DNA of 16,649 nt from Avimicrobium caecorum (GTDB taxonomy: Bacteria > Bacillota > Clostridia > Oscillospirales > Ruminococcaceae): the NCBI GenBank assembly GCA_904394705.1, contig CAJFNJ010000016.1:1-16649 (forward strand). The letters run 5' to 3'. The notes below the pieces were generated by a model. It was given only the letters and a program-made list of their open reading frames with translations, was not told the DNA's origin and ran no database searches. The number at the start of each line of letters is the position of its first letter. Positions within the stretch are counted from its first letter, which is position 1. A program made the position numbers and the translations under genes. This document shows positions 1-6,757 of the stretch, one piece after another.

Positions 1-48
1 CGACTGTTAATCGCAGGGTCGTTGGTTCGAGTCCAACTTGGGGAGCCA
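1..48 (+). tRNA. tRNA-Asn (GTT), 3' part only
   Basis: The window opens inside the anticodon stem. The 7-nt anticodon loop is at 4-10 with anticodon GTT at 6-8, which reads Asn codons. The T arm is at 21-37 (GTTGG, loop TTCGAGT, CCAAC), the acceptor 3' strand at 38-44, discriminator G at 45 and an encoded CCA at 46-48. The 5' half (D arm and acceptor 5' strand) lies outside the window. Confidence 0.95.
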
Positions 49-53
49 TGCTA

Positions 54-90
54 AGAAGCATCCGTTTTTCGGGTGCTTCTTTTTTGTTTT
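54..90 (+). terminator. Intrinsic terminator of the tRNA transcript
   Basis: AGAAGCATCCG (54-64) pairs with CGGGTGCTTCT (70-80) with one wobble, and a T-rich tract (81-90) follows. It starts 5 nt after the encoded CCA, so it ends the tRNA transcription unit. Confidence 0.9.
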
Positions 91-135
91 CTGATAACTG
101 CATAGCAGCCGCTGATCCGGAACAGCGGAGTTTTC

Positions 136-307
136 CACAGTACTGTGTTGAAAGTAGGCTCCGGCGCCGGATAGGGAATGCTGCGGCACGGGGCTAAGGG
201 GTGCTGTGAAGCCTCTGAACAGGATTCCAATATTGTGTACGGTTTCCATCTTATACCTATTTATAATAGGGCGCAATTTGTCGACAAAACAGACCCTTGC
301 TGCAGCA
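136..307. repeat. Cluster of four perfect palindromes
   Basis: Four self-complementary sites lie within 172 nt: CACAGTACTGTG (136-147), TCCGGCGCCGGA (160-171), TTTGTCGACAAA (277-288) and TGCTGCAGCA (298-307). Two further 10-bp palindromes occur in the same gene-free stretch, GCTGCGCAGC (582-591) and CCATGCATGG (1177-1186). By chance about one site of 10 bp or more is expected per kilobase. The sites share no common core, so they do not look like one protein's operators. They could be hairpin-forming RNA segments or DNA dyads. Confidence 0.7.
253..273 (+). repeat. 21-nt direct repeat, left copy, promoter-like
   Basis: ATACCT-AT-TTATAATAGGGCG matches the copy at 1047-1067 at 19 of 21 positions; the only difference is AT versus TA at the seventh and eighth bases. 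The left copy is also a dyad, CCTATT (256-261) and AATAGG (265-270) around TAT. It contains a consensus -10 hexamer TATAAT (262-267), but no good -35 lies at 16-18 nt, so it could be an operator or a repeated RNA segment as well as a promoter. Confidence 0.7.
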
Positions 308-1032
308 CGTCACGCAGGCAGTGGAGAGTGCGGACAGATGACGACATGGAACGCTATCAGGATAAAGCCCTGGCACCCCTTCTCTGGCCCCTGCTGGCGC
401 TGCACATGCTTGCCTGTGCTCACCCTGGAATGCAGCGCATGGGTGATGCAGTGACATCTATACTGCCAGCCGGTATTAGGCAGAAGCGTGAATCTGCTTT
501 CCTGCTTCGTGCGGTCGAGGGCGGGCCTCAGGGCAATCCGACACCAGGCCGACGGAGGGTATTGTCCTTGTCTGCAATGGTGCTGCGCAGCGTTCAGATG
601 GGCAAGCGAAGGCAGATACAGATCTTAATCCACTCAGTGACCAGAGAAGGTGCCACAGACGCCGCTGGTGGCTTTCTCATGCCGCTATGTCCATACTGCC
701 GCTAAAGCGCTGCACAGACTCTGCGCCAGCTCCCCCGGGAGCGCCTGGGCTTTCCAGAGTCTATCTGTATTGGGAAGTGAATGTGGTTTCAGATGGACAT
801 TACAGGAGCCACACAGTCCGCAGATATTTCGGAGCTCCCTGGCGGCGTTCCCGGTACGTTCCAGCCTGATCCCCATAGGAGGGGCACTGTGCCGGTTTTA
901 TGCCCTCTGTGGGGGTGTGGCAGGATAGTCCGCCGCATGGCAGTGACACGGGCGATCCGGCTGCTCTGGACGGCTCTCTGTTTAGGCGGCAACGGGGCAG
1001 GCGGGAACCCACAGGGATATGCGACTGTTCCG

Positions 1033-1067
1033 CTGCCAGATCACAGATACCTTATTATAATAGGGCG
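1033..1067 (+). promoter_or_regulatory. Second direct-repeat copy with possible promoter
   Basis: The right copy of the 21-nt repeat (1047-1067) contains TATAAT at 1056-1061. A CTGCCA (4 of 6 match to TTGACA) lies at 1033-1038 with 17-nt spacing, so this copy makes a plausible housekeeping promoter. A transcript from it would reach the compound hairpin at 1299-1378 after about 310 nt. TATTATAATA (1053-1062) is itself a perfect palindrome. Confidence 0.45.
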
Positions 1068-1298
1068 GCACTGGGATTTCCTGAAACTGATCCCGTGGGA
1101 GTATGTCCGAGTGTGCGCCGGTGTGCTGTCGCCCGGGACTTCGCTGCATAACGGAACAGCCAGATCCGGACTGATGCCATGCATGGACGGTTGTCTGTTT
1201 TATGCGGATAGGCATTCGAGGCAGCCAGACCAGTTCATGGATGGTCTGTCAGTTCCAGGAAAGCGGGTGGATCAGCAGGGATTTTTGCCTTCCATCGA

Positions 1299-1378
1299 TT
1301 TATCAGACAAAAATGCATAGCAATTATTAGCTAAATTGATCCTATGCACCTTTATTTGCAGTCTGTTAGCCTGATAAA
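1299..1378 (+). other. Compound nested hairpin at the end of the GC-rich locus
   Basis: Nested pairs: TTTATCA (1299-1305) with TGATAAA (1372-1378), GAC (1306-1308) with GTC (1361-1363), TGCATAG (1314-1320) with CTATGCA (1342-1348), and CAATT (1321-1325) with AATTG (1334-1338). The inner hairpin is followed by CCTTTATTTG, a weak U-rich tract, so it may act as a terminator. It sits at the change from GC-rich to AT-rich sequence. Confidence 0.55.
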
Positions 1379-1796
1379 ATGGCAGAAAAGTAAAGTTGAT
1401 GGATATAATTGCCTAAATATAGCGCTTTAACTTGTAGAGAATGGCAAAGTTTTTCAGAGATTCCCGACAAAGCGTTGTTTGTACATGGAAATATCAGGCA
1501 TTTTATAGGTTAATTTGAACTAAAACTATCGTATAAATTTGATTATATTACTCAAATTCCAATTTGACTTTTGTATGAGTTGCAATATTCCTATGAATAA
1601 TTTTTGACTAAAGTAAATGAAAATTATTAAGTATATTGCATAAATAGACAAGAAATGATAAACTATAACCTGTCAGGCGATCTGATTTCTGCATGGTCAC
1701 TTCGGAAGGGCCGGCTGGCGGGATTGCCTGCGTTCAGCCTGCAAAGCTGTTGTATATTCTGCTCCGCCGGGAGCACCTTTAGGAGGTCAAACTTTT
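1379..1796 (+). promoter_or_regulatory. AT-rich leader upstream of permease 1
   Basis: No gene is visible. AATTTGA recurs at 1512, 1536 and 1561 (spacing 24 and 25 nt), with an inverted TCAAATT at 1552. A 9-bp inverted repeat, AATAATTTT (1596-1604) and AAAATTATT (1620-1628), surrounds a TTGACT (1604-1609). Possible promoter parts are TTGCAT (1636-1641) with TAAACT 17 nt downstream, or TATAAC at 1664-1669; I cannot choose between them. The GC-rich 5' UTR ends with GCTCC/GGAGC (1761-1774) just before the ribosome binding site AGGAGG (1781-1786), 10 nt from the ATG. Confidence 0.5.
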
Positions 1797-3161
1797 ATGT
1801 CTACTGAGAAACAGCAAACTTTCTCTTCTACCAAGGACCTCAAGCGTACCCTTGGTAAGAAGGAACTGATGGGCATTGCCATCGGCCAGATCATCGGTGC
1901 CGGTATCATGTCCATGATGGGCGTTGCGATCGCCATGACCGGTCGTTCGGCTAACCTGGCGTTCATGCTCTCCGCCGTGTTCACCATGTGCACATTCTTC
2001 CCGTCCATCTTCATCACCTCTTGCATCCGTATGAGAGGCGGTATGTACACCCAGTTCGCCATCTTCGCCGGCGACAAGTGGGCCGGTTACTACTCGGTGG
2101 TTTACTTCATCACCAATATGTCTCTGGCTATGTACGCTCTGTCCTTCGCTGAGTATGCACTGGCTCTGCTGCCCACCGGCGGCAACCAGAAGGTAATCGC
2201 TCTGATTGTTGGTACCCTGTTCTTCGTCCTGAACTACTTCGGCGTTGACCTGATGGCCAAGATCCAGAACCTGCTGGTTATCGTGCTGGTGATCTCGCTG
2301 GCCATGTTCGCCGTATTCGGTCTGCCCCAGGTTGACCTGGCTGCCTACTTCAGCAACGCTGACGGCCTGTTCATGACCGATGGTATCGGCGGCTTCCTGA
2401 CCGCAGTTGCTTACCTGGGCTTCGCTACCGGCGGTGCTACCGTAATCCTTGGTGTATCTGCTGAGTGTAAGAACCCCACCAAGGATATTCCCTTCGTAAT
2501 CATCGTTTCCACTGTAAGCGTTGCAATTCTGTACGGCCTGGTAGCTACCACCGCTTCTGGTGTACTGCCTGTTCCGGAGGTTGCCAACCAGCCTCTGACT
2601 CTGGTTGCCGCTGAGATCCTGCCCAAGCCCCTGTACATCTTCTTCATCGTGGGCGGTGCTATGTTCGCTCTGGCTACTACTCTGAACTCTCAGATCATGT
2701 CCTGCACCAAGCCTGTTATGCAGTCCTGTGAGGACGGCTGGTTCCCGCAGAGCCTGGCTTCTCTGTCCAAGTACAAGACCCCGTGGAAGATCCTGATTAT
2801 CTACTACTTCATTCTGGTTGTGCCGATCCTGGCTGACCTGAACATTGCTCAGATCTCCTCCATCGTACAGATTCTGGGCTACCTGAACAACCTGGTTCTG
2901 ACCATCACAGCTATGAAGCTGCCCAAGATGTTCCCCGAAGCATGGGAGAAGAGCCAGTTCCATGTACCGACTCCTGTATTCAACACCCTGATGATCATCA
3001 CCTGCGCAGCTCTGCTGGTTCAGGCATCCTTCATGCTCAAGTCGATGACTCTCCAGCTGATCATCTTCAACGTAGCTGTAATGGCTGCCGGCTTCATCTG
3101 GGCCTTCTACAGAACCGGTACTGGCAAGGCCAAGCCCACTGTATCCTACGAAATGGCATAA
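1797..3161 (+). CDS. APC-family amino acid permease, copy 1
   Basis: A 454-aa polytopic membrane protein of the amino acid-polyamine-organocation superfamily, predicted to import amino acids or related amines by cation coupling. About 12 hydrophobic segments are visible (near residues 24-46, 53-73, 90-120, 132-150, 155-175, 195-215, 232-252, 279-298, 331-348, 353-375, 394-414 and 419-439). Family marks are the glycine-rich unwound TM1 (GQIIGAGIMS, 30-39) and the post-TM6 loop AECKNPTKDIP (222-232), matching the ExKNPxxxIP signature. The N-terminus is hydrophilic, with no signal peptide. Start: ATG 1797, 10 nt after AGGAGG. It is the first of three tandem paralogues and is followed by its own terminator. 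Codons are strongly biased (CTG, GGT, GTA, ATC), which suggests high expression. The substrate cannot be told from the sequence. Confidence 0.93.
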   Translation: MSTEKQQTFSSTKDLKRTLGKKELMGIAIGQIIGAGIMSMMGVAIAMTGRSANLAFMLSAVFTMCTFFPSIFITSCIRMRGGMYTQFAIFAGDKWAGYYSVVYFITNMSLAMYALSFAEYALALLPTGGNQKVIALIVGTLFFVLNYFGVDLMAKIQNLLVIVLVISLAMFAVFGLPQVDLAAYFSNADGLFMTDGIGGFLTAVAYLGFATGGATVILGVSAECKNPTKDIPFVIIVSTVSVAILYGLVATTASGVLPVPEVANQPLTLVAAEILPKPLYIFFIVGGAMFALATTLNSQIMSCTKPVMQSCEDGWFPQSLASLSKYKTPWKILIIYYFILVVPILADLNIAQISSIVQILGYLNNLVLTITAMKLPKMFPEAWEKSQFHVPTPVFNTLMIITCAALLVQASFMLKSMTLQLIIFNVAVMAAGFIWAFYRTGTGKAKPTVSYEMA

Positions 3162-3209
3162 CCCTGCCGGAACCCTTCCGATTTTTTGATACGACCATAT
3201 CAGACCGCA

Positions 3210-3246
3210 AAGACCGGACAGTTTCAAGACTGTCCGGTCTTTTCTT
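3210..3246 (+). terminator. Terminator after permease 1
   Basis: A 13-bp perfect stem, AAGACCGGACAGT (3210-3222) with ACTGTCCGGTCTT (3229-3241), has a 6-nt loop and is followed by TTTC. It separates permease 1 from permease 2. The A-rich 5' flank would also allow weak function on the minus strand. Confidence 0.9.
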
Positions 3247-3495
3247 ATGCCATACAAACAGCAGTTGGGTCGGGGGAAAGACGCCGGCGGGAAAGTTTTC
3301 TTTCCAGGCTGCGGGGATACAGGGAATGGGAGTGGTAAATCAGGACAGAGCGCGCATATTCTGATAGTGAAACGAAGAAATGCCTGGGACCGGCTCTGCT
3401 GGTGAAGGAGGAAGCACGGAGGGAACGGACGGCTTTCGTTTTTTACTGTTTCACTTGGTATTTCCAACTATCTCAAACAGAATGGGGGCTTTTCC

Positions 3496-4860
3496 ATGTC
3501 AACCGCAACCAAACAGACCTTCTCCTCGACCAAGGATCTGAACCGGACCCTGGGGAAAAAGGAACTGATGGGCATTGCAATCGGTCAGATCATCGGTGCG
3601 GGCGTCATGTCCATGATGGGCGTCGCCATCGCCATGACCGGTCGTTCGGCAAACCTGGCGTTCATGCTGTCTGCTGTATTTACCATGTGTACCTTCTTCC
3701 CATCCATCTTCATCACCTCCTGCATCCGTATGCGAGGCGGCGCCTATACACAGTTCGCCGTCTTTGCCGGTGATAAATGGGCGGGTTATTCTTCGGTTGT
3801 ATCGGTCATCGGCAATATGTCCCTGGCGATGTATGCCCTGTCCTTTGCCCAGTATGCTGTGACTCTGCTGCCCTCCGGCGGCAGTGAGAAGATCATCGCC
3901 CTTTCGGTGGGTACCATCTTCTTTATCCTCAACTTCTTCGGCGTGGACCTGATGGCCAAGATCCAGAACCTGCTGGTGATCGTCCTGCTCATCTCGCTGA
4001 CCATGTTCGCCGTATTCGGCCTGCCCAGCGTGGACTTCGGTACATACTTCAGCAATGCGGACGGCCTGTTCCTGTCCGACGGTGTGACCGGCTTCCTGAC
4101 CGCCACCGCTTACCTGGGCTTTGCCACCGGCGGCGCCACTGTAATCCTCGGCGTATCCGCGGAGTGCAAGAACCCCACCAAGGATATCCCCTTCGTAATC
4201 GTAACTTCCACCGTCGGCGTGGCTCTGCTGTATGGCCTGGTTGCCACCACTGCCTCCGGTGTCCTGCCTGTGGCGGAAGTAGCCAACCAGCCCCTGACCC
4301 TGGTTGCCGCGGAGATCCTGCCCAAGCCGCTGTACATCTTCTTCATCGTGGGCGGCGCCATGTTCGCCCTGGCTACCACCCTGAACTCCCAGATCATGTC
4401 GGCAACCAAGCCGATCATGCAGGCCTGTGAGGACGGCTGGTTCCCCAAGAGCCTGGCGGAACTCTCCCGGTACAAGACCCCCTGGAAGATCATGCTCATC
4501 TTCTATATCGTGCTGGTGGTTCCGATCCTGCTGGATCTGGAGATTGCGCAGATCTCGTCGCTGGTACAGATTCTGGGCTACATCAACAACCTGGTTCTGA
4601 CCACCACTGCCATGAAGCTGCCCAAGATGTTCCCCGAGGCCTGGGAAAAGAGCCAGTTCCGGGTACCGATTCCGGTGTTCTATGCCCTGATGGTGATCAC
4701 CTGCATCGCGATCCTGATCCAGGCGTCCTTCATGCTCAGCTCGATGAACATCAAACTGATCCTCTTCAACGCAGCCACCATGGCCTTCGGATTCTTCTGG
4801 GCATTCTACCGCTATGGCAGCGGCAAGGCAAAGCCCACTGTATCCTATGAAATGGCCTGA
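3496..4860 (+). CDS. APC-family amino acid permease, copy 2
   Basis: A 454-aa paralogue of the preceding gene that aligns end to end without gaps, with the same TM1 glycine motif (GQIIGAGVMS) and AECKNPTKDIP loop after TM6. It is the most divergent of the three. In TM3 (residues 98-107) copies 1 and 3 have YYSVVYFITN where this one has YSSVVSVIGN, so two aromatic or bulky residues become Ser and a Thr becomes Gly; TM3 lines the substrate path in LeuT-fold transporters. Codons are visibly more GC-ending (GGC, GCC, ATC) than in copies 1 and 3. The ribosome binding site is only GGGGG (3484-3488), 7 nt before the ATG, weaker than in the neighbours. No clear promoter was found in the 250 nt upstream; a small stem GGAAAG/CTTTCC sits at 3290-3305. 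Substrate unknown, possibly different from copies 1 and 3. Confidence 0.92.
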   Translation: MSTATKQTFSSTKDLNRTLGKKELMGIAIGQIIGAGVMSMMGVAIAMTGRSANLAFMLSAVFTMCTFFPSIFITSCIRMRGGAYTQFAVFAGDKWAGYSSVVSVIGNMSLAMYALSFAQYAVTLLPSGGSEKIIALSVGTIFFILNFFGVDLMAKIQNLLVIVLLISLTMFAVFGLPSVDFGTYFSNADGLFLSDGVTGFLTATAYLGFATGGATVILGVSAECKNPTKDIPFVIVTSTVGVALLYGLVATTASGVLPVAEVANQPLTLVAAEILPKPLYIFFIVGGAMFALATTLNSQIMSATKPIMQACEDGWFPKSLAELSRYKTPWKIMLIFYIVLVVPILLDLEIAQISSLVQILGYINNLVLTTTAMKLPKMFPEAWEKSQFRVPIPVFYALMVITCIAILIQASFMLSSMNIKLILFNAATMAFGFFWAFYRYGSGKAKPTVSYEMA

Positions 4861-4910
4861 TTCCCACACAGAGCGTTCCTCCTTCGTGCTGACAGCAGAA
4901 TAACAGACCG

Positions 4911-4946
4911 CAGCAGTCGGACAGCTTGATGTTGTCCGGCTGTTTG
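4911..4946 (+). terminator. Probable terminator after permease 2
   Basis: CAGTCGGACA (4914-4923) pairs with TGTCCGGCTG (4933-4942) with one wobble and a 9-nt loop. The following T-run is short (TTTGCG), so termination may be incomplete. Confidence 0.7.
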
Positions 4947-4975
4947 CGTATAGCGCATAAAAGAACGGGGGATAT

Positions 4976-5005
4976 TTGCGCGGATTGTACAAAAGCCGGT
5001 ATAAT
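4976..5005 (+). promoter_or_regulatory. Promoter in the permease 2-3 interval
   Basis: TTGCGC (4976-4981) and a perfect TATAAT (5000-5005) are separated by 18 nt. It lies about 320 nt before permease 3, so it would give a long leader. The leader holds no convincing gene; a GGGAGG at 5014 is followed by only a 26-codon frame from 5035, 14-15 nt downstream, which I do not call. Confidence 0.55.
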
Positions 5006-5160
5006 CGTCCGTCGGGAGGATTGTTTTACGGGAAATGGAAAGGCCGGAGAAGCGGCATTCAGGCAAAGTGAACACATCAGAACTGATTTTAGTGTGCAAA
5101 CTGCAATATTTGTGATTTTCTTAACAATTTAGTACAGGAAATCGCTGAAACAGCAAGATT

Positions 5161-5249
5161 GATTTTCACAAAAATCCAAAATGGCTTTTTAATCAAATGG
5201 CTGAAAAATTGAACAAAGTATTGCGGGATTTTGTTGCAGGTGTTATCAT
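5161..5249 (+). promoter_or_regulatory. Proximal promoter region of permease 3
   Basis: TTGCGG (5221-5226) and TATCAT (5244-5249) with 17-nt spacing form a good sigma-A promoter about 80 nt before the start codon. Just upstream, in AT-rich sequence, are a small hairpin GATTTT/AAAATC (5161-5176) and a direct repeat AAATGGCT at 5179 and 5195 (period 16), which are possible regulator sites. Permease 1 has a similar AT-rich upstream region; permease 2 does not. Confidence 0.55.
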
Positions 5250-5328
5250 AAAAACGATCTGAAGCAGCTGCTGTGAATTGTCAGGGACGCCTGGCAGACA
5301 TTCCAAAACAGACACGGAGGTTTCGCTT

Positions 5329-6696
5329 ATGTCTACAGAGAAAAAAGCGCCCGTAGCTTCCTCGACCAAGGACCTTGCTCGTACCCTTGGTAAGAAGGAA
5401 CTGATGGGTATCGCGATCGGCCAGATCATCGGCGCCGGTATCATGTCCATGATGGGCGTTGCTATCGCTATGACCGGTCGTTCGGCTAACCTGGCGTTCA
5501 TGCTGTCCGCCGTATTCACCATGTGCACCTTCTTCCCGTCCATCTTCATCACCTCTTGTATCCGTATGAGAGGCGGTATGTACACTCAGATGGCGATCTT
5601 CGCCGGTGACAAGTGGGCTGGTTACTACTCGGTAGTATACTTCATCACCAACATGTCCCTGGCAATGTACGCTCTGTCCTTCGCTCAGTATGCAATCGCT
5701 CTGCTTCCTTCGGGCGGCAGTGAAAAGATGATCGCTCTGATCGTTGGTACAGCATTCTTCGTTCTGAACTACTTCGGCGTTGACCTGATGGCCAAGATCC
5801 AGAACCTGCTGGTTGTTGTACTGGTTCTCTCGCTGTCCATGTTCGCCGTATTCGGCCTGCCTCATGTTGACCTGGTCAACTACTTCAGCAATGCTGATGG
5901 CCTGTTCCTGACCGATGGTATCGGCGGCTTCCTGACTGCTACCGCTTACCTGGGCTTCGCTACCGGCGGTGCTACCGTAATTCTCGGTGTATCCGCTGAG
6001 TGTAAGAACCCCACCAAGGATATCCCCTTCGTAATCATCGTTTCCACTGTAAGCGTTGCAATCCTGTACGGCCTGGTAGCTACCGCTGCTGCCGGCGTTC
6101 TGCCCGTAGCTGAAGTTGCCAACCAGCCCCTGACTCTGGTTGCTAACCAGATCCTGCCCCAGCCCCTGTATGTTCTCTTCATCGTGGGCGGTGCTATGTT
6201 CGCTCTGGCTACCACTCTGAACTCCCAGATCATGTCCTGCACAAAGCCTGTCATGCAGTCCTGTGAGGACGGCTGGTTCCCGCAGAGCCTGGCTTCTCTG
6301 TCCAAGTTCAAGACTCCGTGGAAGATCCTGGTTATCTACTATGTAATTCTGGTAGTGCCGATCCTGCTGGATCTCCAGATTTCTCAGATCTCCTCGATCG
6401 TTCAGATTCTGGGTTACATCAACAACCTGATCTTCACCATCACTGCCATGAAGCTTCCCAAGATGTTCCCCGAAGCCTGGGAAAAGAGCCAGTACAAGGT
6501 TCCCACTCCTGTCTTCAACACTCTGATGATCATCACCTGCATCGCCATCCTGATCCAGGCATCCTTCATGATCAAGTCGATGACTCCTCAGCTGATCATC
6601 TTCAACGTAGCTGTAATGGCAGTTGGCTTCATCTGGGCCTTCTACAGAACTGGCAGCGGCAAGGCCAAGCCCACCGTATCTTACGAAATGGCTTAA
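5329..6696 (+). CDS. APC-family amino acid permease, copy 3
   Basis: A 455-aa paralogue, one residue longer at the N-terminus (MSTEKKAPVASSTKDL) than copies 1 and 2. It has the same glycine-rich TM1 and the AECKNPTKDIP loop after TM6. The ATG at 5329 is chosen because GGAGG (5316-5320) lies 8 nt upstream; an in-frame ATG at 5278 has no ribosome binding site. It resembles copy 1 most closely, sharing the aromatic TM3 (YYSVVYFITN) and long runs with the same synonymous codons, for example around 6001-6080 against 2464-2543. This points to recent duplication or gene conversion. Differences from copy 1 include Q for E in SFAQYA and a changed TM8 (PLYVLFIVGG). It has its own promoter and terminator. 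Predicted amino acid or amine uptake; substrate unknown. Confidence 0.93.
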   Translation: MSTEKKAPVASSTKDLARTLGKKELMGIAIGQIIGAGIMSMMGVAIAMTGRSANLAFMLSAVFTMCTFFPSIFITSCIRMRGGMYTQMAIFAGDKWAGYYSVVYFITNMSLAMYALSFAQYAIALLPSGGSEKMIALIVGTAFFVLNYFGVDLMAKIQNLLVVVLVLSLSMFAVFGLPHVDLVNYFSNADGLFLTDGIGGFLTATAYLGFATGGATVILGVSAECKNPTKDIPFVIIVSTVSVAILYGLVATAAAGVLPVAEVANQPLTLVANQILPQPLYVLFIVGGAMFALATTLNSQIMSCTKPVMQSCEDGWFPQSLASLSKFKTPWKILVIYYVILVVPILLDLQISQISSIVQILGYINNLIFTITAMKLPKMFPEAWEKSQYKVPTPVFNTLMIITCIAILIQASFMIKSMTPQLIIFNVAVMAVGFIWAFYRTGSGKAKPTVSYEMA

Positions 6697-6727
6697 CCTG
6701 CACTTCCTTTCTGGAAAATCAGAAAAC

Positions 6728-6757
6728 AAAGGACCGGTTTATCCGGTCCTTTTTGTT
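6728..6757 (+). terminator. Terminator after permease 3
   Basis: AAAGGACCGG (6728-6737) pairs perfectly with CCGGTCCTTT (6743-6752) across a 5-nt loop, followed by TTTTG and more T. The A-rich 5' side also makes it a usable minus-strand terminator. Confidence 0.92.

Larger units (their letters stand above)
253..1378 (+). ncRNA. Candidate large structured non-coding RNA locus
   Basis: About 1.1 kb of GC-rich sequence between a tRNA terminator and an AT-rich leader, with no open frame that has protein-like composition plus a ribosome binding site. Several stems are visible: GCGCTGCA (397-404) with TGCAGCGC (431-438); GAGAA/TTCTC plus GCCAC/GTGGC (644-678); AGACTCTG (716-723) with CAGAGTCT (755-762), enclosing GCTCC/GGAGC with a tetraloop (729-742); CCCC/GGGG (871-884); CTGTTCCG (1025-1032) with CGGAACAG (1152-1159); CAGACCA (1226-1232) with TGGTCTG (1242-1248); and a compound hairpin at 1299-1378. 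TATAAT boxes at 262 and 1056 could start transcripts. Giant RNAs such as GOLLD and ROOL are known to lie near tRNA genes, but I cannot assign this to either. Strand and ends are inferred. The alternative is decayed, non-functional DNA. Confidence 0.38.

Noticed and set aside
7..276. Minus-strand 89-codon frame ending in LDSNQRP-like sequence
   Set aside because: It is the antisense translation of the tRNA-Asn and its flank, a well-known spurious prediction.
253..1067. attL/attR of an integrated element at the tRNA
   Set aside because: The 21-nt repeats do not match the tRNA 3' end, no integrase or mobile gene lies between or near them, and no second copy of the tRNA end is seen in the window.
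178..1320. Open frames of 60-180 codons on both strands of the GC-rich locus (for example 178-705 and 781-1320 on the plus strand)
   Set aside because: They lack well-placed ribosome binding sites, have Cys/Arg/Gly/Pro-rich non-protein composition and no family resemblance, and overlap each other in several frames. GC-rich noncoding DNA explains them.
1779..3467. Long minus-strand frames antisense to the three permeases (562, 497 and 482 codons)
   Set aside because: Gln/Gly/His/Asp-rich translations with no domains, mirror images of biased permease codons, each overlapping a clear membrane protein gene.
5035..5115. 26-codon frame after the promoter at 4976-5005
   Set aside because: The GGGAGG is about 14 nt from the ATG and the peptide is unremarkable; not enough to call a gene.
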